Below, in pieces: positions 34,801-45,496 of a DNA stretch of 64,000 nt. The notes under the pieces were generated by a model. The model was not told the DNA's origin. It was given only the letters and a program-made list of their open reading frames with translations, and did not search any database. Origin of the DNA: Capillidium heterosporum (Eukaryota > Entomophthoromycota > Entomophthoromycetes > Entomophthorales > Capillidiaceae); contig WBMQ01000004.1 in NCBI GenBank assembly GCA_016630905.1, positions 372,001-436,000 of the forward strand, in the 5' to 3' direction. The translations under genes were made by a program, and so were the position numbers. How positions within the stretch are numbered: the stretch's first letter is position 1; every line of letters starts with the position of its first letter.

Positions 34801-35499
34801 GCCTTGTTATCTGTTTTAAATTCTGTTCTTCCGCCTTCCCTAGACCTTTATGCATGTAAAGCGGTACTAGCAGTTCCCATGATGCCAAACCAGTAACTCC
34901 CAACTCAATATTTACGACTAATTTTATCTAGCTTGTTCAACTTTCTAAACAAATTTGTGGCCAATCCATTCCTTGTTGATCTGATATTCCTGCTAGCTGA
35001 CGGTAATCCTTTTTTTGCTTGCCTTTCTAACCTTTATCTAGATCCGGTTGCCATGGAAAAACTTCAACTAGTCTGGGTGGCACTCTTTGCATCTCTGACC
35101 ATGTTCTGGACGCGGGATAAGCTGCGATCTAGCCTGACTTCCCCAATCCATCTCTACCTAACAAATCAACTTATCCGTGCCTTGGGTAAAGCTCGAATAC
35201 TGCCGCCTCCCGTACCCTTTTCCACCTATCTACTTCCATACTTGACCTCCAAACGAATTGGGGACATCATGGTAACCGATATGTGGCCCAGTATCCCGAG
35301 GTTACTGGATTGGAACGCATCTCAGAAGCGGCAGCTCTTCAACAATAGCTTTGCTTTCGTCGATAATAGCCATGACATCGACCGCATCTCCGACCTTAGC
35401 CCGGTTGCCTCTGATATATTGCTTCGAGAGAACTACAGCGTCAGCAGGGACTTGGTCAGGATCTACTTCACCAAATTTAGGAATGAGCTACACAGGTAA
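31875..35499 (+). CDS. INTS5: Probable Integrator complex subunit 5 (INTS5)
   Basis: About 1,000 residues in a dozen exons, all joined in phase by 35-50 nt introns. It is helical throughout. The N-terminal part, with ENPEVWCQFLLDLICNL followed by KLDLDWLLFMLMKNAPHHML, parallels human INTS5 '[21 protein letters not shown]' and '[20 protein letters not shown]'. Near the C-terminus, NPFLVDLIFLLADGNPFFA, SPIHLYLTNQLIRALG and KARILPPPVPFSTYL follow the order and spacing of the human 'EQPLLFELLKLVAAAPPA', 'SPWHLEASCTLVAVM' and 'EGSLLPPALGNMHEVF' region. Total length also agrees (human about 1,020). INTS5 with INTS8 forms a structural module of Integrator. Similarity is modest and judged by eye, so identity is less sure than for INTS3 and INTS6; other helical scaffolds such as NOT1 or Mediator subunits fit worse. 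Confidence 0.55.
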
Positions 35500-37025
35500 A
35501 TAAATTTCATTTGTAGCTACCTTTCCAACCACGTACCTGGACCACTGATCTTCTAGTAGTAAAGCATCGGCTTGGTATTGCATCCGCTGATAAAACTGGT
35601 GCATATCGGTGGCTTTTAGTATTGTATAGACCATTTGAGTTTTGGTTGTAACTAGTGTCGGCTACCCATCCGTAGATCGGTCTCTTAAGTTACATTCTAT
35701 ACCCTTACTGTGCCTTTAAAACCTCTATCAATTTATATACCTACCTATCAGCTATTTTTATTAGGTTTTTCGGTACAGTTAGAGGGTGCCTCGTCCTGTT
35801 CAAAGATATGGGTGGGTTTCTACAATTGAATTCGTGAAGATTTATCCGAGCTTTCGAAATAGAGTAGTAGCATGGTTTGAACTAAAACTTTATGATTATT
35901 TCGAATATTTCAACTACTTTTGGATTCACATATCAAATTGAAAGTCAGTGTCAATAAAGTAGGACCATTTATGTTATGGATGAGCAGTCTGCTTGAATTT
36001 CATTTACTTTGTTATAGTGTTTTATATTCTAACAACTAGTTGCTTAAATCTTTATACTCTTGGGCAAATAATGTTCAAATAATGGAGAATGTAGCTATAG
36101 AGCATCTAAGTTTGCTAGCATATTTAAACGAAATTTCAAAGATAGTGAATCTCATTATATCCAAATGTAAAAACTGAAGTAAAGGCTTCTAATTGAACTA
36201 TAAGATGTTTATATTAATTAAAATCTTCACTTATGTAAAAGGTATTCGATGGTAAAGCTCTTAAATAAGCCTTTTCAAAATTTTAAATGTGTAATTTACT
36301 GATATCAAAATAAATAACGAACCTCCTTGCCATGTTGAGTTAATGAAAAATTTATTGTAAATTACATGAAATTATTGTGGATTTATGCTATTCAACTTTG
36401 AACTATTGTAAGTTTCCATAAGGATATTAAAAGTAATGGGAATATGTTGGATACAAACAAACATTAGATAATACTATGTATTGGGGACAGTAAATGTGAG
36501 CTTTGAAAATCAAATCAAAATATAAAAATTGGTAAAATTTATAGGGGTTGTCTAGCATTTGTTTCTCTACTTTATATGAGCTTAAGAACTACTTTCAATT
36601 TATTGAACTCTTTACTTTGCTTCAGATATCTCTTATTCAATCTTAATTGTTGAATTTTGGAATTCAAGTATTAGGGATACTAACTTGTTGCTACCATTCA
36701 TCGCTTTAGTTCTTTCTACATTCTGGTTTGCCTTTAATATAGAAAGCAAACTTTGAACTTTCTGAATATTATTTTAACTGATACAGAATTCTCATCCAAA
36801 GAATTCCAAAGGTTTCCTAATATATCCAAAATAATCAAGTATGAACTCATAATAGATCCAAGCCCAACTAGCTAAAATATAAAAAATGATATCATACTGA
36901 CCAATAAAGCAAATTCTCGTGATTCTTTTGAAGCTCCAACGACTTTTAACAAAAACTATATATAGTTGACAGATGTCTTTACATCAAGCAAAAAATAAAG
37001 AACCGACAACAAACAATAAAAAACT
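35500..37025. other. Intergenic 1.5 kb
   Basis: Strongly AT-rich. No gene, RNA gene or repeat recognised. Confidence 0.4.
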
Positions 37026-37268
37026 ATGACAGGACCTAGTAAATTCCACGGAAGGATGCTAAAGTTTGCCGGTAGCTTCAACCAAAAGTTTGGCAAGATG
37101 TTTTGGATGCCTGGTTTAGTTCTAAAAGGGATCAACCAGTCGACACGAGGCAAGGCTGAGTACCAGGCAGCAAAAGTTAGAGGGTATACTAGTGGTGTCA
37201 ACGACACAGTGGGGGGTAGATCTAGAGTGATGAAGGGAAATTTCAAGAAACGGTGGAATCGCCACTAA
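37026..37268 (+). CDS. Small basic protein, unknown
   Basis: Single exon of 80 residues, MTGPSKFHGRMLKFAGSFNQ at the start and KGNFKKRWNRH at the end. It is rich in Lys, Arg, Gly and aromatic residues, has no signal peptide and no long hydrophobic segment, and is predicted to be very basic. Size and composition resemble small mitochondrial or ribosome-associated proteins, but I recognise no family. Base composition is less AT-rich than its flanks, which supports coding. Confidence 0.5.
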   Translation: MTGPSKFHGRMLKFAGSFNQKFGKMFWMPGLVLKGINQSTRGKAEYQAAKVRGYTSGVNDTVGGRSRVMKGNFKKRWNRH

Positions 37269-37418
37269 TAAAAACTTGGTACCTACTCTGTATATAGCTT
37301 TAGCAACCAATAAATATCATATACAGCTTATTGGTACTTCAATTTGGATATACTCTTAAACAACAAAACTTTATTATACATCAAATTAATTAGATATAGA
37401 AGAGCTTCAACTGAACTT

Positions 37419-39390
37419 TTATCCGTTAAGATAAGTAAGGGCTTGCTCTACCAGATGATGCAGCCTTTCATTGTCGTAAAGGTCGTCAGACTGCAGTCGA
37501 TCAAGAATCCGCTGCAAATAAATAACTTCATCATCCAGATCGCTGACACCGAATGAGGTATGAGAGGAAACTAGATCCAAGATCGTCGTCAGCATGGTGA
37601 TGTAAGCAGACTCATCCAACATTTTTGCCAATTGTTCATCCAAGAGTTGCCTCAAAGTAAAGTTAACTAGGCTACGGTCTTGACAACTGGAAGCGAAGTT
37701 GAGTTTGGCGGTCAAAAAGGGAACTAAAGTGGAGTCGGTCCAAAAGTAGTCGGGAAATTCTTTGTTGAGCCATTCTTTAATAAGGCCTATCAAAGGATTC
37801 GATATCAACAAGTTGGATTTGGTAACGACGCTTAGCAGCATCGTCATTAAATGAGCATCGATCAATTTAAAATCCAAGGTGTATATTAGTTGATTGACTA
37901 TCTGGTTGGCAAGTTGGAAGTTATTGGCGTTGGATAGGATTTTTAGGATGGAGGTCAGGATCTTGGGGTCGTGGCTTACCTTGTCAACCTTGATGCGCTC
38001 GACAACGGTTGGTAAGTATGAGATACCAGTGGAATCCCTTATACAGCCCGCTAGAATCGTCTGAATAATATCACGGTTTACCTGAGTCGATAAATTTTGA
38101 AACCGATCAAAGGCGAGTGAAAGTTGATTGATAGAAATGAGGCCGAACATCAGCCCATTCTCCAAGGCCAAGGGGTTCAAACCTTGCTTTTTAGCCAAGT
38201 TGATGACATCCTGACAGCTGTCGATTATGTGGTGGACGCCGTCATTGTTGAATTGGTCACCGCTTTTAGATCGTAAATCTATAAATGAAAACTTGATGTA
38301 GGCCAAGTATATCCTTAGATTGGGCTTGGGCCAACTGTAGATTTTGGAAAAGTCAGTTATTTCTTGGAATTGGAAATCATCAGTGTTAAACTTGGATCCT
38401 CTCGTAAGCTTTAGACGAACTAGTTGGTAATATATTATTTGACAGCACGAAGGGTTATTGATCAATAGGTTGCGAACACTCTCTCTATTGGAAAACTCGA
38501 GAACCCTTGTAAGTAAGTAGTCGATGAGTTGTAAAGATTGGTCTTCATTCCTTTAGCCTGGTACAAAACTTTATGATTTTCAAGAAAATGAGGTTTACCT
38601 GCTTAAAATCTACACTTGCGTCGTTGGTGTTGAGCAACTTTACTAACAGATCAATTGAAAACTTGGGGTCAAACTCCAAGCTGTGACTTAGGAATTGAAA
38701 TGACCTATCGGAAATTAAACCACTTGAGTTCCGACTACTCGAATACAGATAAAGTTTGTAAAGCTTAAAGAAAAGCTGGGGGTCTTTGCGTAGAGTAGCC
38801 ACCTTCACGTAGTAGCTTAGTATGGGCTGCCTCTCATCGTACTTTGACTTGAATTTTAGCAGGTTGAATAGCAAACTGTTTATAACGTCATCTTTTACAC
38901 CGTTAGCATCTGATTTTACCAAATACTTTATAAAATTGCTACCATCATTGTCGTATATATCCTTCATAACTACCTCAATAGCCTTTTGTCGCATTTTCGT
39001 TACCAAGTCGCTTGGAATGTTGTCGGGACAGCTCGCTAAAACAAGTACCTTCTCTAACGTGCTAGAACTGGGGACGATACCATGCTTAAAATACTTTTCA
39101 ATCTTGCTTTCAAACTTCAACTGGTACTTTTCTTGACTCAACCTTCTGATCAACGAAGTTGGTAAAGCCTCAAAGCTAATGTTGACTTGCTCTTCATAAT
39201 GCTGCTCTACTTGGGCTGCCGCTACACTGCTGAAATTGGAGTTCTTAGGACTTGAGCCTACCGACAAAAACCTTTGCACACCTCTTAAAACTTGCAGTCC
39301 TAACTTTGTCGGCATACTGGTGGTTCTTGATGAGATGTATTGTTGACATACAACTGTTTCCAAACGGCTACCTAGTGCTTGAGAGATCAA
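37419..39390 (-). CDS. Helical-repeat protein, probably mitochondrial (with +1 break)
   Basis: About 655 residues. The N-terminus (MISQALGSRLETVVCQQYIS, then RTTSMPTKLGLQVLRGVQRF) is rich in Arg and Ser with no acids for some 50 residues, like a mitochondrial presequence. The rest is alpha-helical and irregularly repeated (LLFNLLKFKSKYDERQPIL, YVKVATLRKDPQLFFKLYKL, ILTSILKILSNANNFQLANQ), in the style of fungal mitochondrial PPR-like RNA factors, without a recognisable signature. At 38556-38550 the frame changes: FCTRLKE* continues as NEDQSLQLIDYLLTRVLEF one surplus base later. A GTAAAC...AG intron at this place does not restore the phase. Function unknown; a mitochondrial expression factor is a guess. 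Confidence 0.6.
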
Positions 39391-41194
39391 AAGTTTGATG
39401 GTTTGTTTTGAGATGAGATAAGCTGATTTCTTGATCTAACTCTAAGATTAGCTTATTGGCTATTTTGGTTTTCACCCTTGCCAAACTGTGAAATCAACTG
39501 AATTTGTTTGGAGCCTATTTACAAATGAAGTTTGCATAGCTTACGAAATTATAATTTACCCCTCACCTATTTGCCCAAATGAGCTGAATATAATTACTTT
39601 CTCAACTTCATATTAAAAGCACTTTTATTAAAAATTACAATATAGATACCATCAGTAAAATAAATGAAAAGAATAAAAGAAACAATGCTACTAAAATTCT
39701 ACAGCAAAATAAGCTTTTCTACTATAATAAAGATAGCCGTATACGAAAGTGGAACATTGGGTGGATTAGATTCAGTAAAATGAAGGTGCAATTCTGCTTG
39801 TGTTCATAAATTTATTAATTATTTATCTACTATAAACCATATTTGAATGTGGAAGACTATCAAGCTGTGTCCCAATTGATGAAAATCTAAAGTTAACTAC
39901 CAAAAGATTATGGTGTACCAACTAATACTCAAACTGAAAAGCTCTTATCGATGTTAAACTCAATTTCACAACATAAGAAGCCATTATGGAGCTAGATACA
40001 CTTCAACGGATAGAAAAATTCCAAAGCTATCTCTTGGATGACATCCAAGGGCTTTTAAGCATTACCTCCATAATAGCTTGAAATAGATATAGTCATCTTA
40101 AACATTTTGAAAGCCTGGGTTTTCAAGGAACAGCGCTTGGCTTACACATTCCAGAGACTTATTGGGTTTACAATTGAAGCTGCTGCAAGTGTCAGTGTCG
40201 TGGCTCAAATTTCAAGAGCGATCATTTATACCGCTGACAGATGACAGTTCTTTCCAACCTACTATTCAATTCGGATTTGCCATGATGTGTTACGAAATAG
40301 GTGGCTTTCAGTCTACTCTAAAAAGTATACTATACTAGAAAGAAAAGGAACGTCTAGTGATAAAAGTTATAGGAAGCATATTACAAAGGAAAGCAAGTCA
40401 TTATAAACTTTTGCTTTGAAAAATTTAGCTATTTAGTAAAAATACATCACTGCCCTTCAACCTATATTTACCTTATACCTAGCCACAAGGAATCAAGTAA
40501 CCTGATTAAGGATGATGGTTGACAAACAGGTCTATGGCTCATCCTCCTAAACTCCAAAAGCTATACCATCAGCCTCCCACATGTTTTGTCCTTTAAGCAG
40601 CTTACCAATCATCGCTCTGCAAGTTACAACCAAAATTTCTCGAAACTCTTTGTAACTAGATAGGTTAACCCACAGCTAATACTTGTTATGCTACAACCAC
40701 AGTTCCCATCCAAACCATATTATTTGCTACTGGTGGCAGTTATCCCAACTTTTGAAGGCCTGATGAATCTAGCTTTTGAAGGAAGAATGGGGAATCCCAT
40801 ATAGTATTACTATTTATAGGCAGTTTTGGTCATGCTGCTGGTGTACTGTCTTTTTTAATTAAAGTTATAAACCACACGAAAGTATAAGTTATCGATAGCG
40901 GCTATAAAAAATTTATCGGGTATCAGCTACAAAGTTATAGCCATAAACCAATAGGATCGGTTGTAGCCGCACACATTATATTTCAAATTTATAAAGAAAT
41001 CATGGACACTCCGACAACTTGTTTGCAATTTGATTTCCCACAAAGAATTCTGGTATGGCCTACTTTATGACCATATTGTAGATAACCTGTTCCCGTCATT
41101 TAAAAGTATCAAAGTAAAACTTTGGAATGAGCTGCATCTTACATCTGCTATCTTCAATTTCTTTAGTTTCCAGTTCAACTTGCAAGTAAAAGTC
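39391..41194. other. Intergenic 1.8 kb
   Basis: Upstream DNA of two divergent genes. No gene recognised. TATAAAAA at about 40902 with a CCAAT-type element (40949) lies before the permease gene, though 250-290 bases from its ATG. Confidence 0.4.
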
Positions 41195-42795
41195 ATGGCA
41201 ACCGAATCGATAAAGAGCCCGGCCGATGAAGAATTCAGCACCGGGATCGACTACGATGAAAAGACTAGCCAAACGACCAGTAGCCATGAACTTCCAGTTA
41301 CCAAGTTGGAGCGATGGGCCTTCTATTCCTACGGGTTTGCAGTAAATAGATATATCGCTATGCCACTACTAACCTACCTTTAAAGAGTGAACCCTACTCG
41401 GCAACCTTGATCGTGGCCATCATCCCCATCATTCTTGAAGAGCTAGCGGCGAAGTCGGGGTTACAGGTGGATCTGGTGACTCCTTGTGACACTAAACTGC
41501 ATGACTACATCTGTAAGGTCTGGTTCCTAGGCTCCTACATGGACACATCATCTTTCACTCTCTACACCCATGCCATTGCCGTCGCTATCCAAGCTTTAGT
41601 CTTCATAAGTATGAGTGCCGTTGCCGACTACGGCTCACTACGTAAGGTCCTACTCCTATTCACCGGAGTAATCGGTGCCATCTCCAGTATACTCTTTATC
41701 GTCATAACACGCTACGACCAGTACTGGGTAGCCGCTCTTCTTACCATCATCTCTAACGTTGCCTTTGGAGCAAGCTACGTCTTCTTCTACGCTTACGTCC
41801 CTACCTTGACCACCTACGACCCCGAAGTTCTGAAGGCGACCCATGAGAACAGCCCCGATTTGCTGAAGGTTAGGGAAGCAGTAGCTAACGACTTGAGTGG
41901 TAAAGGTTTCGCTTGGGGGTACTTTGGTGCCGTCATCACCTTGGTAGCGTCGGCTGGCATCGTCATTGGGCTCCAAGGTAAAGGTTCCATATCGACCTTC
42001 CCACTACAGATCTGCTGTGTCCTGTGCGGTATATGGTGGCTATTGTTTATGGTGTTTACTGCAAAGTACTTGGTCAATAGGCCCGGCAAGCAGCTACCGG
42101 CTGGCGAAAACTATTTGATCTACAGTTGGAAGCAGCTTTACACCACCTTATCCCACGTAAACAGATTGACTCAGACCTTCATGTTTTTACTCTCTTGGTT
42201 CATCATGTCAGATGCCGTCAACACCTTGGTTTCAGTCGCTGTCCTCTTTGCCAAAAAATCTCTTGGATTTACGCTTTTCGAACTTCTGCTGGGTGCCCTC
42301 ATTGTGCCCTTGGCCGCTTTCGTCGGTTGCTTCATGTGGAACTTCATCCGGGCCCGATTCAACCTGTCGACCAAAACCATGATCATCATTATCACCATCC
42401 TGTTCATTATTTTGACGGCTTATGGTCTCATTGGCTTGGCGGATGTTGGATTTGGAATCAAGACGAAACCTGAGCTCTTTGCTTTCTCGGTGTATCACGG
42501 CCTTTTGATCGGCTCCATTCAATCCTTCTACCGTGTCATGTTCTCGGAGATGCTACCGGCTGGTAAGGAGAACGAATTCTTTGGCCTCTACGAGATTACC
42601 GACAAAGGTAGCAGTTGGGTAGGTCCATTGGTGGTCGGTGCTATAACCAACGCTACCGGCAACATCAGATATGGGTTCTTTTTCATATTGGCTTCAATGA
42701 TCGTCAGTTTGGGATTGATTTTCTTGGTTGATAACGCCAAAGGTATTGAGCAAGCTAGGCAGTTTGAGCAGGATGAGAAGGCTGGATTCCATTGA
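41195..42795 (+). CDS. ATG22: ATG22-like vacuolar permease
   Basis: Two exons (41195-41341 and 41386-42795; 44-nt intron with TACTAAC branch site) give 518 residues. The junction restores FYSYGFASEPYSATLIVAII, the start of the Atg22 domain (family pattern 'WYLYAFASEPF...P.LLE'). ILEELAAKSG, the DTSSFTLYTHAIAVAIQALV segment and about ten further membrane helices follow, with MLPAGKENEFFGLYEITDKG near the C-terminus, a stretch typical of the family and shared with other MFS members. Atg22 exports amino acids from the vacuole after autophagic breakdown. Length is near the usual 490-530. The start was chosen at MATESIKSPADEE because it directly precedes an acidic cytosolic tail. Confidence 0.9.
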
Positions 42796-43419
42796 TGCGA
42801 GTGCTTGGTTTAGGTTTGATTACTTACTTTACTTACCCTATTTGACTTACTATATTAATTAAATTTATATTCAAAATGTAAATATGTCGTTAAATCTGAA
42901 CTACGGTTATTACTTCAACGATATAGTATCTATTTACTGCTCATATTATCAAGTAGTTGGCTTTTTTATTCAGTTCAAGATATTTAAGAATCTACCGTTA
43001 TAGTACAAACCTTGATGCCTGTTATCAAGAAATATAGAAGATGCGTATAGTTAAATATGCTTGGATAAGCCTACATTTCTTGATTAACTAAAACAAACGA
43101 CTATATTCCTTGAGATAAATCAGGCTAGCTCTATATCTATTTAGTTTCTAAAGATACTGATGTGGATTCTTTGATCAGCTTTTTACATCTTGAGGTAGAC
43201 ATCTTTGCCAGTAAAATGTTGCTTTTTCTAGGATAGCTTTTCTCGTATATTTATGAGCTACTGCAATCAAATGTAGCTACACTCTAGAATTCGTTAGTTT
43301 GATTTGTTCTTTGTGCTGAAGTAAAATTGTAAAACCAACTCAAATGCTGTCATAATTTCACAAATTTGATGACGAAGTACAAAAGGGCCAAGGCCTAGCT
43401 AAAAGGCTGTATCTCCAAG
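42796..43419. other. Intergenic 0.6 kb
   Basis: Between two co-directional genes; AT-rich, no gene seen. Confidence 0.4.
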
Positions 43420-44918
43420 ATGCTTCCAACAATCATATTAAGAAACAAGAAGCTAGTAAACCAGCTCTACAACACCAGGTCCAAGATATTTCCAGGGGTA
43501 AGTAAGTTGACAGGTTTATTGGTTGATAAGGGAAAGGGAAGCTACGTCCATGATGCTATTAGCGACACCAACTATTTAGATTTGACTTCAGGAATTGCCG
43601 TTACCAACACGGGACACTGCCACCCAAAGGTAGTAGACGCTATAGTAAATCAAGCCAAACAGTTGATCCACGGCCAAGCCAATATATTTTACCATAAACC
43701 GATGCTAGAGCTAACCCAAGAGGTTTTGAAGATTTTACCCGATAAAAGTTTGGATAGTTTATTTTATACAAACTCGGGGTCGGAAGCAGTTGAAGGAGCC
43801 GTAAAATTAGCTCGGCAAGCGACCAAACGTAACGGTATCATCGCTTTTCAAGGGAGTTTTCACGGTCGTACATTAGGTACCTTATCCCTCACCAGCTCCA
43901 AAACTATTTACTCGAAAGGATTTGGTCCACTTCTACCTTCCATCTACTTTTCACCCTTCCCGTATCCTTCCCAGATGTTTGGTCCTAGTAGAGTCCAGTC
44001 AAGTGAACTAGAAGTCAAAGCATTGGAGTCTAAGGCTTGCGAACAGTCCTTACGCCAGCTTGACTTACTTTTTCAACAGACGATTGCTCCTGAAGATTGT
44101 GCCGCTATGATCATCGAGCCTATACTAGGTGAAGGTGGCTACTACCCAGCCCCGGCAAGCTTCCTGTCTGGATTGCGGGAAAGATGTGACAAGTATGGGA
44201 TTCTCCTTATCATAGATGAAATTCAATCGGGGTTCTGTAGATCTGGTTCCTTCTTCTCCATCGAGAAGAGTGGGGTAAGACCTGATATATTAATAATGGC
44301 CAAGGGTTTAGCTTCCGGGATGCCACTTTCGGCAATTGCCGCCTCCTCCAACTTATCCAAGACCCAACCCCCTGGCAGCATGGTAATGTTTCTTTTGTAC
44401 AGTTACTAATATATTAGGGTGGTACTTACAGTGGAAATCCCGTATCTTGTGCAGCTGCATTAGCAACGCTTCGAGTTATACATGAGGAAGACATATTGCA
44501 TAATGTCAATAAGAGGTAATTTACTTTACTTCATACTGCTAATGTTTAAATTTAGATCCGAGTATATTTTTAAAAGACTCAACGACGAGTTAGTTGAAAT
44601 CTTGAAGAAGGACGGTAGATACCATGTCCATGTAAGAGGTTCGGGTCTTATGATAGGCATCGAATTCCATAGTACTGGAGAACCTCACCAAAGTAACTAT
44701 TTTTTGTTGCTACTGACTAACCGAATCAAGATGTCTCCAAGCTTTCACCACTAGTTTGTCAGTACCTCTACAGTAACTTGAATACGTTGATCATGAACAC
44801 CTCATGTTTCGATACACTGCGACTGATGCCTCCTCTAATTATTTCCAAAGAAGAATGCCAACTAGCGGTGGATCGTTTGTTAGAAGCGATTCAAGGAGTC
44901 TTGGCCGATTTAAAATGA
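43420..44918 (+). CDS. Class-III aminotransferase (GabT/ArgD-like)
   Basis: Four exons; the first intron is only 35 nt (44383-44417). Motifs of the PLP class-III fold occur in order: LDLTSGIAVTNTGHCHPKVV, FYTNSGSEAVEGAVKLAR (cofactor phosphate loop), FQGSFHGRTLGTLSLTSSK, AAMIIEPILGEGGYYPAPAS, LLIIDEIQSGFCRSGSFF (Asp to the pyridine nitrogen), ILIMAKGLASGMPLS (Lys for the Schiff base), then GGTYSGNPVSCAAALATL and a C-terminal LRLMPPLIISKEECQ. The fit is best to bacterial-type 4-aminobutyrate aminotransferases and their uncharacterised fungal relatives; acetylornithine aminotransferase is the main alternative. A possible mitochondrial presequence (MLPTIILRNKKLVNQLYNTR) precedes the fold. About 455 residues, normal. 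Substrate is not decided by the sequence. Confidence 0.85.
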
Positions 44919-45496
44919 AGCAAAGTTTTGAAGTTAAGGGCGTTTCAATACTTGAACGTGGAGTGTGCAATTTTCCATTAAAGATGTTTATTTAAGCTGC
45001 AAGTTGTATACGATACACCTAGCTGTAAAGTCTATATAGGATTGATTTTTACAAGTTATCAATTCTTAAACTTATCTGTGCCATCTCGTCTTATAAAGTA
45101 GTGGTCCTTAAATCTAGTTCAAGTTCTTGCTATGTATAGTAGTGAAGGTTATCTAAATTCCACGTTTTCAGATATATATCTTTTATATTGCTACAGTATT
45201 GCGAATGCTGTAACAAATATAAATGTTTGTTTCGGGTTGTCAGTTCGTTCAAAATTGGTTTATTTGCTTCAACATATGCTTTGATATTGAGTGAATTTAT
45301 TTTCTCCTATTCTAATTTAATAGTGCTACATAATTTGATATTATAAAGAAAGTAAACTAAATAAAACGGAACAGAGATTAATCTTTATTCTCAAGTTTTG
45401 AATCAATTGGATAGTTCAAAAGATTTGGTTGGAAAGGAATTCAGATTTTGAAAGGAAGACATTTTCAAAAGAACTTTGAGTCAAATATTTTACAAC
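44919..45496. other. Intergenic 0.6 kb
   Basis: Between co-directional genes; AT-rich with no supported gene. Confidence 0.4.

Noticed and set aside
31875-35499. CCR4-NOT scaffold NOT1 as identity of the large helical gene
   Set aside because: The C-terminal NOT1 signature (PHPWGLL, NPxY/FxFWN) is absent; INTS5 fits both ends better.
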